Source of the DNA: Roseiarcus sp963835215 | Lineage (GTDB): Bacteria > Pseudomonadota > Alphaproteobacteria > Rhizobiales > Beijerinckiaceae | DNA: 64,000 nucleotides | NCBI GenBank assembly: GCA_963835215.1 | Contig: CAWIES010000002.1 | Coordinates: forward strand, 1,488,001-1,552,000 | Reading direction: 5' to 3' | Shown: positions 44,313 through 53,110 of the stretch, one piece after another | Layout: each line of letters begins with the position of its first letter | Position numbering within the stretch: the first letter of the stretch is position 1 | The notes under the pieces: generated by a model | What the model saw: only the letters and a program-made list of their open reading frames with translations | Told to the model about the DNA's origin: nothing | The model's database searches: none | Program-made: the position numbers and the translations under genes

Positions 44313-45491
44313 TCAAATCAACCCTCTTCGCGCCAGGTTGCGCATCAATGCGCCGGCGCCGAAGTCCCAGGGCGGGCAGTTCTGGCTGTGACGCATGCGG
44401 TTGGTCAAGGCGCCGAGCTTTTCCGTGCTGACGGTGACGAGATCGCCCGGCTTGTGGGTGAAGCCCCGGCCGGGCGCGTCGCGGTCGGCGACGGGAGCGA
44501 ACATGGTGCCAAGGAACAGCACGGCGCCGTCGGGATATTGATGGGAAGGCCCGATCAGTTGCGAGACCAGATCGGCGGGATCGCGGCTGATGCGCGCCAT
44601 CGACGAGCCCCCTTGCAGGGTGAAGCCGTCCTCGCCCTCGATGGTGAGGCCGATCTCGGCCTTGCGCACGTCGTCGAGCGTGAAGGTCGCGTCAAACAGG
44701 CGCAGGAACGGGCCGATCGCGCAACTCGCGTTCTGGTCCTTGGCCTTCCCGAGCAGCAGCGCCGAGCGACCCTCGAAATCGCGCAGGTTCACGTCGTTGC
44801 CGAGCGCCGCGCCGACGATCGCGCCGCGTGAATTGACCGCCAGCACGACCTCCGGCTCGGGATTGTTCCAGATCGAAGCCGAGTGAAAGCCCGCGTCTTC
44901 CCCGGTTCCAATCGCCGACATCGGCTGGCTCTTGGTGAAAATCTCGGCGTCGGGACCAAGACCCACCTCAAGATATTGTGACCAAGCGCCCGCTTCGACC
45001 AGCGTTTGCTTCAGCCGCTCGGCGGCCGGCGAGCCGGGCTTCACGCTCGTCAGTTCGGCGCCGATGCGGCGGGCGAAATCCTCGCGAATCGCTTCGGCGG
45101 CGGCGCGTTCGCCGCGCGCGCGCTCTTCGATCACCCGCTCGATCATCGAGGAGGCGAAGGTGACGCCGGCCGCCTTGATTGCTTGCAGATCGATGGGCGC
45201 AAGCAGCCACGGCCGCTTGGCGTCGCGCCGGTCCGGGGGCGTGTTGGCGAGGATTGCGGCGAGGCTCCCGAGGCGCTCGCCAGGCGCGGCGCGCGCCGCA
45301 GCCGCCGGGTCAGGCGCCTCGCACAGGGCGCTGACCGTGGCGAAGGAGGCGGAGATGTCGAACAACGATCCCCCGCGCGCGAGCGCGACCGACGGTCCGT
45401 CGACGTCCGGTCGCCAGACCCGGCCAACCAGCGCGCCGGCGAAGCCATCGCGCGGCAGCGTCGTCGCTTCTTGCAATTGCACAGTCGACAT
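44313..45491 (-). CDS. fumarylacetoacetate hydrolase-fold dehydratase, probable 2-keto-3-deoxy-acid dehydratase
   Basis: A 392-residue FAH-fold protein of the branch seen in oxidative pentose pathways (XylX-like). Conserved blocks are PRDGFAGALVGRVWRPDV, DLQAIKAAGVTFASSMIER, WNNPEPEVVLAVNSRG with metal-binding acidic residues, and FLGTMFAPVADRD. XylX-like enzymes dehydrate 2-keto-3-deoxy-pentonate to 2-oxoglutarate semialdehyde, the substrate expected for the dehydrogenase gene 21 bp downstream. The ATG at 45491 is preferred; a GTG is available five codons earlier. Confidence 0.85.
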   Translation of the reverse strand: MSTVQLQEATTLPRDGFAGALVGRVWRPDVDGPSVALARGGSLFDISASFATVSALCEAPDPAAAARAAPGERLGSLAAILANTPPDRRDAKRPWLLAPIDLQAIKAAGVTFASSMIERVIEERARGERAAAEAIREDFARRIGAELTSVKPGSPAAERLKQTLVEAGAWSQYLEVGLGPDAEIFTKSQPMSAIGTGEDAGFHSASIWNNPEPEVVLAVNSRGAIVGAALGNDVNLRDFEGRSALLLGKAKDQNASCAIGPFLRLFDATFTLDDVRKAEIGLTIEGEDGFTLQGGSSMARISRDPADLVSQLIGPSHQYPDGAVLFLGTMFAPVADRDAPGRGFTHKPGDLVTVSTEKLGALTNRMRHSQNCPPWDFGAGALMRNLARRGLI

Positions 45492-45654
45492 GATCGTTTC
45501 CGTCACGCCACCCCCCTTGGTGCTCGCCCCTTGCACCCGTCCCCTGGCGCCCGCCCCTTGTATTTGACGGCGCGCCCCCGCATCTCTAGCCTCTGGCATG
45601 TCAGGCCCAAAGAGGCATGCGCGCCCTTCGAGGGGCCGGGAGTCGATAAGAGCC

Positions 45655-46323
45655 ATGGGGGAGCGCGTCAACAGCAAGGCCGAGCAGGTCTACGGCGAGC
45701 TGAAGGAGGCGATTCTGGCGGGAGCGCTCGAACCGGGCGCGCCGATTGACAAGCTGGCTCTGTGCGAACGCCTCGGCGTGTCGCGCTTTCCGGTCTCGGC
45801 CGCGGTGAGTCGGCTCGCCTTCGAGAGCCTGGTGGTGATAGAGCCGCAGCACGGCTCGTTTGTCGCCCGAATCTCCGGCGCCGAGGTGCGCGAGCGGATG
45901 TTCATTCGCCGCGCGCTCGAATGCGAGATCGCCGCCGAGGCGGCGCGCCGCTTGCCGAAGGACGGGCTCGCCGCGCTGGCCGAGAATCTGGCGCGCGGGC
46001 GTGAGGCGGTGGATGCAGGCGACCGGCCAACTTTCTATGCGTTGGACGTCGGTTTTCACAATGTCTTGACGACACATCTCGGACTGCGCCGTTCCAGCGA
46101 GGTGCTCGATGGCCTACGCGCGCATCTGGAGCGGGTGCGGCGTATGTTGATGCTGCCGGCGGGACGCATCCGCGAGACGCTCGCCGAACATTTGGCGATC
46201 GTCGCCGCGATTGCAGCGGGCGATGTCGGCGGGGCGCGAGCGTCAATGGACCGGCACCTGGCGGTGATGGCCGAGAGTTTTGAGTCGTTCGCACGCGAGC
46301 GACCCGAGTTGATTTCGGCCTGA
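45655..46323 (+). CDS. GntR-family regulator of the sugar-acid locus (FCD domain)
   Basis: A 222-residue winged-helix regulator (VYGELKEAILAGALEPG, then LCERLGVSRFPVSAAVSRLA) with an FCD ligand domain (FIRRALECEIAAEAARRL, FHNVLTTHLG, HLAIVAAIAAGD). It lies between two divergent catabolic blocks, so it probably controls both. Unusual for the family, the recognition helix has Phe-Pro-Val in place of the common TPVREA. Confidence 0.88.
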   Translation: MGERVNSKAEQVYGELKEAILAGALEPGAPIDKLALCERLGVSRFPVSAAVSRLAFESLVVIEPQHGSFVARISGAEVRERMFIRRALECEIAAEAARRLPKDGLAALAENLARGREAVDAGDRPTFYALDVGFHNVLTTHLGLRRSSEVLDGLRAHLERVRRMLMLPAGRIRETLAEHLAIVAAIAAGDVGGARASMDRHLAVMAESFESFARERPELISA

Positions 46324-46354
46324 ACGGCCGAAAAGAGAACGGGAAGTCGAGGAC

Positions 46355-47884
46355 GTGAAGCCAATGGCTACGCCGCGCGCGCTGCGCCTGCATGCGCTGG
46401 ACAATGTGATGGTCGCCGTCGACGAATTGCGCCCCGGCGCAGCGCCGGCCGGCGGGCCGGTCGCCGCCGAGCGCATTCCTCGCGGCCATAAGTTCGCCAC
46501 CGCGCCGATTGCGGTCGGCGAACCGATCCGCAAGTTCGGCCAGATCATCGGCTTCGCCTCGCAGGCGATCACGCCCGGCCAATGGGTGCACGAGCACAAT
46601 TGCATCGTCAGCCACATCGACCGCGACTACGGCTTCAGCGAGGACGCGCATCCCGAGGCGATCCTGCCGGTTGAGCGGCAAGCAACCTTCCAAGGCTTTC
46701 GTCGCGCCGACGGCAAGGCTGGCACGCGCAATTATCTTGGCATCCTGACTTCGGTGAACTGTTCGGCGACTGTGGCGCGCTACGTCGCGCGCGAGGTCGA
46801 GCGTTCGGGAATTCTCGCTGACTATCCCAATGTCGACGGCGTCATCTCGCTGGTTCATGGCGCGGGCTGTGGCATGGTCTCGAAGGGCGAGGGTTTCGAC
46901 GTGCTGGCGCGCACGCAATGGGGCTACGCCGCCAATCCCAACATGGGCGGCGTGGTGATGATCGGGCTCGGCTGCGAGGTGTTCCAGATCGGCCGCATGA
47001 AGGAAGAGCGCCACCTCAACGAGAGCGATCTCTTCAACACCTTGACGATCCAGGCGACCGGGGGCACGCGCAAGGCGATCGAGGCGGGCGTCGAGCGCGT
47101 CAAGGCGATGCTGCCGATCCTCAACGCCGCCAAGCGCGAGACGTTGCCGGCGAGCGAGCTGATGCTGGCGCTGCAGTGCGGCGGCTCGGACGGCTATTCC
47201 GGCATCACCGCCAACCCGGCGCTCGGCGCCGCGGTCGACATTCTGGTGCGCAACGGCGGCACCGCCATTCTCTCCGAGACTTCGGAGATCTACGGCGCCG
47301 AGCATCTGCTGACCCGCCGCGCGGCGACCCCGGAAGTCGGCCAGAAGCTGGTCGATCTGATCCATTGGTGGGAAGCCTATGCCGCGCGCAACGGCGCCGA
47401 GCTCAACAACAATCCCTCGCCCGGCAACAAGGCGGGCGGGCTGACGACCATCCTCGAAAAGTCGCTCGGCGCCGCGGCCAAGGGCGGCACGACCATTCTC
47501 AATGGCGTGTTCCGCTACGCCGAGCCGGTGACCACGAAGGGCTTCGTCTTCATGGACACGCCTGGCTTCGATCCGGTGTCGGCGACCGGTCAGGTCGCGG
47601 GCGGCGCCAATGTACTCGCCTTCACCACCGGTCGCGGCTCCGCCTATGGCTGCAAGCCGACGCCCTCGATCAAGCTCGCGACCAATTCCGACATGTACGC
47701 GCGCATGGTCGAAGACATGGACATCAACTGCGGCGACGTGATCGACGGCGTGTCGATCGAGGACAAGGGCCGCGAGATCTTCGACAAGGTCCTCGCCGTC
47801 GCGTCGGGCGAGCAGTCCAAGTCGGAGGCGCTCGGTTACGGCGACGCGGAATTCGTGCCCTGGCAAATCGGCGCGGTGCTGTGA
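46355..47884 (+). CDS. UxaA-family altronate/galactarate dehydratase
   Basis: A 509-residue dehydratase with an N-terminal SAF domain (about residues 5-95, HALDNVMVAVDELRPGA) and the large UxaA/GarD catalytic domain (RADGKAGTRNYLGILTSVNC, GCGMVSKGEGFDVLART, LQCGGSDGYSGITANPALG, FTTGRGSAYGCKPTPSIKLA). It dehydrates D-altronate or galactarate-type acids using iron. GTG at 46355 or ATG at 46364 can start. The gene begins a plus-strand block with the HAD and AraD1-like genes. Confidence 0.92.
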   Translation: MKPMATPRALRLHALDNVMVAVDELRPGAAPAGGPVAAERIPRGHKFATAPIAVGEPIRKFGQIIGFASQAITPGQWVHEHNCIVSHIDRDYGFSEDAHPEAILPVERQATFQGFRRADGKAGTRNYLGILTSVNCSATVARYVAREVERSGILADYPNVDGVISLVHGAGCGMVSKGEGFDVLARTQWGYAANPNMGGVVMIGLGCEVFQIGRMKEERHLNESDLFNTLTIQATGGTRKAIEAGVERVKAMLPILNAAKRETLPASELMLALQCGGSDGYSGITANPALGAAVDILVRNGGTAILSETSEIYGAEHLLTRRAATPEVGQKLVDLIHWWEAYAARNGAELNNNPSPGNKAGGLTTILEKSLGAAAKGGTTILNGVFRYAEPVTTKGFVFMDTPGFDPVSATGQVAGGANVLAFTTGRGSAYGCKPTPSIKLATNSDMYARMVEDMDINCGDVIDGVSIEDKGREIFDKVLAVASGEQSKSEALGYGDAEFVPWQIGAVL

Positions 47885-47894
47885 TCGCTCAGTC

Positions 47895-48560
47895 GTGACC
47901 GCGGCGCTGCTTTTTGATCTCGACGGCACGCTGATCGACAGCGATCCCGTCCATTTGCGCGCGTTCCAGCGCGTCTTCGCCGCCCATGGCGTCGCCGTCG
48001 ATCAGGCGATCTTCACCGCTCGCATCCAGGGCTTCGGCAATGCGGCGATCGGCGATTATTTTCTGTCGCATCTGAGCGAGGCCGAGCGGGCGGCGACGCT
48101 GGAGGCCAAGGAGGCGCACTTCCGCGAAGGCATCGCGGCGGCCGAACCGATCGCCGGCATCGGCGCGCTACTCGACTTCGCTGCGGCGCGAGAGCTTGCC
48201 TCGGCGCTCGTCACCAACGCGCCGCGCGCCAATGTTGAAGCCTCGCTCGCCGCGCTTGGGCTAGCGGACCGCCTGCCGACGTGGGTGCTTGGCGGCGAAC
48301 TGGCGCGGGCGAAGCCCGATCCCTTGCCCTATCAGACCGCGCTCGAACAGCTTGGCGCTGCGGCTGGCCGTTCGCTCGCTTTCGAGGATTCGCTCTCCGG
48401 CCTCGCTTCTGCGAAGGGCGCCGGGCTCGCCGTGGTCGGGCTGACGACGACGCTGCCGGCAGATAGACTTCTCGCCGCCGGCGCCGTCATGGCGGTCGCC
48501 GATTTCACCGACCCGCGCCTCTTGCCGTTGATCGAGAGCCGCATCGCTTCACCAAGGTAG
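47895..48560 (+). CDS. HAD-superfamily phosphatase (subfamily IA)
   Basis: A 221-residue sugar-phosphate phosphatase-like protein. The four HAD motifs are visible: LLFDLDGTLIDSDPVH, VTNAPR, KPDPLPYQTALEQLG and FEDSLSGLASAKGAG. It may be a phosphoglycolate or hexose-phosphate phosphatase; in this locus it could remove phosphate from a stalled intermediate. GTG start at 47895. Confidence 0.85.
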   Translation: MTAALLFDLDGTLIDSDPVHLRAFQRVFAAHGVAVDQAIFTARIQGFGNAAIGDYFLSHLSEAERAATLEAKEAHFREGIAAAEPIAGIGALLDFAAARELASALVTNAPRANVEASLAALGLADRLPTWVLGGELARAKPDPLPYQTALEQLGAAAGRSLAFEDSLSGLASAKGAGLAVVGLTTTLPADRLLAAGAVMAVADFTDPRLLPLIESRIASPR

Positions 48561-48565
48561 GATGC

Positions 48566-49558
48566 ATGAGACTGTCGCAGATCGTCGATGACAACGACAA
48601 ACGTGCGGTGGTGGTCACCGCGCGCGGCGAGAGCCGGCTGGTCAAGGGCGTGCGCACCACGCTTGATCTCGCGCTGGAGGCGATCGCCGAAGGCGCGCCG
48701 CTGCGCAAGATCATTTCAGATCGCGGCGTCGGCAAGCCGATCAATCTCGCCGCGGCGCTGAAGGAGAAGCGGGTGCTCCTGCCGCTCGACCACGAGGACA
48801 CAGCGCGTGTTTTCGTCACCGGCACCGGGCTCACCCATCTTGGCTCCGCCGAGGGGCGCGACAAGATGCACCGAACCCTCGCTCAGGCCGAGACTACGGC
48901 GCTGACCGACTCGATGAAAATGTTCAAGCTTGGCATTGAAGGGGGCAAACCCGCGCCCGGCGTGAGTGGCGTGCAGCCAGAATGGTTCTATAAGGGCGAC
49001 GGCTCGACGCTCGTCGCCCCCGGCGGCGATCTTGTCAGTCCGAGTTTCGCCCTCGACGGCGGCGAGGAGCCGGAGATCGTCGGCCTTTATATTATCGACG
49101 ACAACGGGCAGCCGGTACGCGTCGGTTTCGCGCTCGGCAACGAATTCTCCGATCACGTCACCGAGCGGCAGAACTATCTCTATCTCGCCCATTCCAAGCT
49201 GCGCCCCTCGAGCGTCGGCCCCGAGCTTTTGGTCGGCGACGCGCCGACCGACGTGCGCGGCGCTTCGCGCATCCGCCGCGGCAAGGAGATCGTCTGGGAA
49301 AAGCCGTTCGTTTCGGGCGAGCAGAATATGTCGCACAGCCTCGCCAACCTCGAGGCGCACCACTTCAAATACGCGCTGTTTCGCCAGCCCGGCGACGTCC
49401 ATGTCCATTTTTTCGGCACCGCGACGCTGTCGTTCGCCGACGGCTTTCGCGCCGAAAAGGGCGACGTGTTCGAGATCGAGTCCGAACCTTTCGGCCTGCC
49501 GCTGCGCAATCGTCTGATGATCGCCAAGCCCGACAAGGTGAAGTTGCGGGTGCTTTAG
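48566..49558 (+). CDS. AraD1/GguC-family FAH-fold protein
   Basis: A 330-residue FAH-fold protein. MRLSQIVDDNDKRAVVV at the start, GTGLTHLGSAEGRDKMH, QPEWFYKGDGS and FSDHVTERQNYLYLAHSKL match the AraD1/GguC family, associated with L-arabinose or galactose-acid catabolism as a 2-keto-3-deoxy-L-arabonate dehydratase. This is the second FAH-fold enzyme of the locus, suggesting a different sugar-acid substrate or stereochemistry from the XylX-like protein. It is six bases from the HAD gene. Confidence 0.88.
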   Translation: MRLSQIVDDNDKRAVVVTARGESRLVKGVRTTLDLALEAIAEGAPLRKIISDRGVGKPINLAAALKEKRVLLPLDHEDTARVFVTGTGLTHLGSAEGRDKMHRTLAQAETTALTDSMKMFKLGIEGGKPAPGVSGVQPEWFYKGDGSTLVAPGGDLVSPSFALDGGEEPEIVGLYIIDDNGQPVRVGFALGNEFSDHVTERQNYLYLAHSKLRPSSVGPELLVGDAPTDVRGASRIRRGKEIVWEKPFVSGEQNMSHSLANLEAHHFKYALFRQPGDVHVHFFGTATLSFADGFRAEKGDVFEIESEPFGLPLRNRLMIAKPDKVKLRVL

Positions 49559-49648
49559 GCTCGGCAACATCGTTCCGTTCAACAAAGATTGAACGCCGTT
49601 TACGCCACGCTCCGCCGCGCTATAGGAGACGCGCAAACGGAGCGCGCG

Positions 49649-51046
49649 ATGCGCGTCCTATCGCCGGAGACCTCGAAACTGCCACCCAAAGCGATCATTC
49701 ATCCCGACGGCCTGCCGGTCCCGCAGCGCTATTGGTCGATGCTCGCGATCGGGCTCGGCATCGCGATGTCGGTGCTCGACGCGGCGGTCGCCAACATCGC
49801 GCTGCCGGTGATCGCCGCCGACTTCCACGTCGCCCCGGCCGAAACGGTCTGGGTGGTAAACGCCTACCAGCTTGCGGTGGTGGTGACGCTGCTGCCTTTC
49901 GCTTCGCTCGGCGAGCGCATCGGCTATCGCCGCGTCTACCTCGCCGGCCTCACGGTCTTTACGGTTGGATCGCTCGCCTGCGCGCTGTCGGTGAGCCTGC
50001 CGATGCTGATCGCCGCCAGAGTCGCGCAAGGCTTGGGCGCGGGCGGCGTGTTCGCGGTCAACGGCGCGTTGGTGCGCTTCACCTATCCGCAGGCCTTACT
50101 GGGGCGCGGCATCGGCCTCAATGCGTTTGTCGTTTCGGTCTCTTCCGCGATCGGGCCGTCGGTCGCCTCGGCGATCCTCGCGGTCGGACCGTGGCAATGG
50201 CTGTTCGCCATCAACGCGCCGATCGGCGTCCTCAATCTCTTCCTCGCGGCGCGCGTGTTGCCACACTCCGATCTCTCTCGCCGTCCGTTCGATGTCGTCA
50301 GCGCCTCGCTCAATGCGCTTGCCTTCGGCCTGTTCTTCATCGGCGTCGACACGCTGACCCATGGCGAAGGGCAGGGAGCGATTGCGGCGTGCGAACTCGC
50401 TGGCGCTGTGGCGGCGGCCTGGACGCTGATCCGCCGCGAAGCGGGGTCGGCCGCGCCGCTGATCCCGATCGACCTCATGCGCATCCGCATTTTTGCGCTG
50501 TCGGTCGCGACCTCGATCTGCTCGTTCACCGCCCAGTCGCTCGCCTTCGTCGCGCTGCCGTTTTATTTCGAGCTTGGGCTCGGGCGCAGCCAGGTCGAAA
50601 CCGGATTGCTGATGACGCCGTGGCCGGCGGCGGTCGCCATCTCCGCGCCGCTCGCGGGACGGCTCTCCGACCGGTTTCCGGCGGCGATCCTCGGCGCGAT
50701 CGGGCTCGCGGCGATGTCGGCGGGGCTGGTGCTGCTAGCGCACCTGCCGCCGCAGGCGAGCGTCCTCGATATCGCCTGGCCGATGGCCCTTTGCGGCGCG
50801 GGCTTTGGCTTCTTCCAGGCGCCCAACAACCGCATCCTGCTGTCGTCGGCGCCGCGCCCGCGCGCTGGCGCGGCGGGCGGCATGCTCGCCACCGCGCGGC
50901 TGACCGGGCTCTCGGCTGGCGCGACGCTGGCGGCGCTGTTCTTCCGCGTCGCGCCGCACCACGCCGAGCCGATCGCGCTGATGGTGGGGGCGGCCTTTTC
51001 CGCGCTCGCCGTGCTGATCAGCCTGACGCGACTGGCGAAGCGGTAA
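49649..51046 (+). CDS. MFS transporter, DHA2/EmrB-like
   Basis: A 465-residue major facilitator with about 13-14 hydrophobic helices. VLDAAVANIALPVIAADF and FASLGERIGYRRVYLAGL (motif A) and the ARVAQGLGAGGVFAVNGALV segment match drug-proton antiporters of the EmrB/QacA group. Substrate is unknown. CGGAG precedes the ATG at 49649; an upstream TTG frame start is weaker. It is convergent with dnaB across a repeat-rich gap. Confidence 0.88.
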   Translation: MRVLSPETSKLPPKAIIHPDGLPVPQRYWSMLAIGLGIAMSVLDAAVANIALPVIAADFHVAPAETVWVVNAYQLAVVVTLLPFASLGERIGYRRVYLAGLTVFTVGSLACALSVSLPMLIAARVAQGLGAGGVFAVNGALVRFTYPQALLGRGIGLNAFVVSVSSAIGPSVASAILAVGPWQWLFAINAPIGVLNLFLAARVLPHSDLSRRPFDVVSASLNALAFGLFFIGVDTLTHGEGQGAIAACELAGAVAAAWTLIRREAGSAAPLIPIDLMRIRIFALSVATSICSFTAQSLAFVALPFYFELGLGRSQVETGLLMTPWPAAVAISAPLAGRLSDRFPAAILGAIGLAAMSAGLVLLAHLPPQASVLDIAWPMALCGAGFGFFQAPNNRILLSSAPRPRAGAAGGMLATARLTGLSAGATLAALFFRVAPHHAEPIALMVGAAFSALAVLISLTRLAKR

Positions 51047-51064
51047 GGTGCGGGAAACCCCGCC

Positions 51065-51109
51065 CTCGTCCTTCGAGACGCGCCGCTTCGCGGCGCTCCT
51101 CAGGATGAG
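51065..51109. repeat. intergenic palindromic repeat (45 bp)
   Basis: CTCGTCCTTCGAGACGCGCC through GCGCTCCTCAGGATGAG forms an imperfect inverted repeat with an inner GCGCCGC-TTC-GCGGCGC hairpin. Elements of this kind recur between genes in Hyphomicrobiales genomes. It follows the MFS stop directly. Confidence 0.7.
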
Positions 51110-51136
51110 GGAAGGGGTTGGTTTGCGACAAACGGC

Positions 51137-51244
51137 CGTCATGGCCGGGCTTGACCCGGCCATCCAGGCTGAGGCGTCGGAGAGTCGGCGGTTTCTTTAA
51201 GAAGCGTCGCTGCTTGGATGGCCGGGTCAAGCCCGGCCATGACG
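51137..51244. repeat. perfect 30-bp inverted repeat with 48-bp loop
   Basis: The left arm (51137-51166) and right arm (51215-51244) are exact reverse complements. Each arm also has its own inner GGCCGGG/CCCGGCC dyad. The structure lies between the converging MFS and dnaB genes and could serve as a bidirectional terminator or be a mobile palindromic element. Confidence 0.9.
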
Positions 51245-51291
51245 CCAAGAGAGAGCGGGCCGTGACGGGGCTCAGAGGACGGCGCGCCGAC

Positions 51292-52789
51292 TTACCTCAC
51301 ATCCGGCAGCGCGTCTTGGCGCGCGAGATTGCCGAAACGCGTCAGCTCGGCCTCGAACTGCAGCTCGATCGTCCCCGTCGGGCCGTGCCGCTGCTTGCCG
51401 ATGATCACTTCGGCGCGCCCGTGGGCGCGCTCCATCTCGTTCATCCAGGCGATGTGCTCCTCGGTGCCGATCCGAGGCTCTTTGTTCTTGAGGTAATATT
51501 CCTCGCGAAAGACGAACAGCACGACGTCGGCGTCCTGCTCGATCGAGCCCGATTCGCGCAAGTCCGAGAGCTGCGGGCGCTTGTCGTCGCGCTGCTCGAC
51601 TTGGCGCGAGAGCTGGGAGAGCGCCAGGATCGGCACGTTGAGCTCTTTTGCCAAAGCTTTCAGGCCGGTGGTGATTTCGGTCACCTCCTGCACGCGGTTG
51701 TCGGAGCGCGTCTTCGAGCCCGACAGCAACTGGATGTAGTCGACGACCAGCAGGTCGAGGCCGCGCTGGCGCTTAAGTCGGCGGGCGCGGGCGGTGAGCT
51801 GGGCGATCGAAATGCCGCCGGTCTGGTCGATATAGAACGGGATCGACTGCATCTCGCGCATCGCTACCGAAACCTGCTGGAATTCGTGCTCGCTGATGTC
51901 GCCGCGGCGGATCTTGTTGGAGGGCACGCCCGACTGCTCGGCGATGATACGGGTGGCCAATTGTTCGGCGGACATTTCGAGCGAGAAGAAGCCGACGATG
52001 CCCCCATCGACCGTCTCCAGCGTTCCGTCTGGCCGCGTGTTGGCGCGATAGGCCTTGGCGATGTTGAAGGCGATGTTGGTGGCGAGCGCCGTCTTGCCCA
52101 TGCCGGGGCGGCCGGCGACGATGACAAGGTCGGAAGCCTGCAAGCCGCCCATCTTGTGATCGAGGTCGAGCAGGCCGGTGGCGACGCCGCTGAGGTGTCC
52201 GTCCCGCTCATAGGCCTTGGCCGCCATGTCGACGGCGATCTTGAGCGCGTCGGAAAAGCGCAGGAAGCCGCCGTCGTAGCGCCCGCCCTCGGCGACCGCA
52301 TAGAGGCGCCGCTCGGCCTCCTCGATCTGTTCGCGCGGGCTCGAATCGACCGGCGCGTCATAGGCGACGTTGACGACGTCCTCGCCGATCTGGATCAGCT
52401 CGCGCCGCACGGCGAGGTCGTGGATCGAGCGGCCGTAGTCGAGCGCGTTGATGATTGTCGTCGCCTCGGCGGCGAGCCGAGCGAGATATTGCGGTACGGT
52501 CGCGCCGGCGATGTCATGCTCGCCCGAGGAAGGTTTTCAGGGTGATCGGCGAAGCGAGCTTGCCGGCGCGGATCAGCGAGCCGGCGATCTCGAAGATGCG
52601 GCGATGGATTTCCTCAACGAAATGCTCGGGTTTTAGGAAATCCGAAATCCGGTCATAGGCGTCGTTGTTGACCAGAATCGCGCCGAGCAGCGCCTGCTCG
52701 GCCTCGACATTGAGCGGGGGCGCGCGATAGGCGCGCTCGCTGCTATTGGCGGCCGGGAGCCGGCCGGGAAATTGTTCGACAGTCGCCAT
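51292..52789 (-). CDS. dnaB: replicative DNA helicase, apparent +1 frameshift
   Basis: DnaB unwinds DNA at the fork. The N-terminal domain (PPLNVEAEQALLGAILVNND, FVEEIHRRIFEIAG, TLKTFLG) reads from 52789 until a stop at 52514. The rest, starting HDIAGATVPQYLARLAAEAT and continuing through Walker A GRPGMGKTALATNIA and Walker B LLVVDYIQLLSG, is in another frame. At the joint the minus strand reads CTCGGGCGAG where CTCGGCGAG would keep frame, so one G is extra in a GGG run (CCC at 52523-52525, + strand). Corrected, the protein is 498 residues, the normal length. As dnaB is essential, a sequence error is the likeliest explanation. Confidence 0.93.
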
Positions 52790-53110
52790 GGCGCGTTGCG
52801 ATGCAAATTTCGGTTGGATTGCGAAGCGGACGCAATACGCGACAACAACGGAGGGAGTTTACCGCGCCTGCAGGGGCGGGCGAAAGGGTTCTGTCATGTC
52901 TGGCGTTGCGATACGAGGGCGCCGGGGCGTGGGACGCAATTTTCCCCGCTATCCCGCGTCGAACAAATTTTTTGCGCCGCGCGCGGCGCCAAGCGCTTGA
53001 CTCATTGCCGGCTTGGGCGGCGCTCGCGGTCGAGACGCGCTCACATCACCCGCAAGGCGAGATGCGCGGCCATCGTGTCGAAGTCGCGATCGTCGTGCAA
53101 CAGGATATGG
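52790..53110. other. intergenic region upstream of dnaB
   Basis: About 320 bases between dnaB and the nitronate monooxygenase gene. I find no convincing coding frame, RNA gene or hairpin; it should contain the dnaB promoter, but no clear boxes were found. In many relatives a ribosomal gene precedes dnaB; none is seen here. Confidence 0.45.

Noticed and set aside
45902..47929. 675-codon minus-strand frame opposite the UxaA-type dehydratase
   Set aside because: Shadow of a clearly coding gene; no recognisable motif.
52514..52789. A separate 91-residue protein from the 5' part of dnaB
   Set aside because: Its residues are exactly the DnaB N-terminal domain and the rest follows after one base; a frameshift explains it better than a new gene.
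51292..52789. Programmed ribosomal frameshifting in dnaB
   Set aside because: There is no classic slippery heptamer with downstream pseudoknot, dnaB is not known to use frameshifting, and three other genes nearby show the same type of indel.
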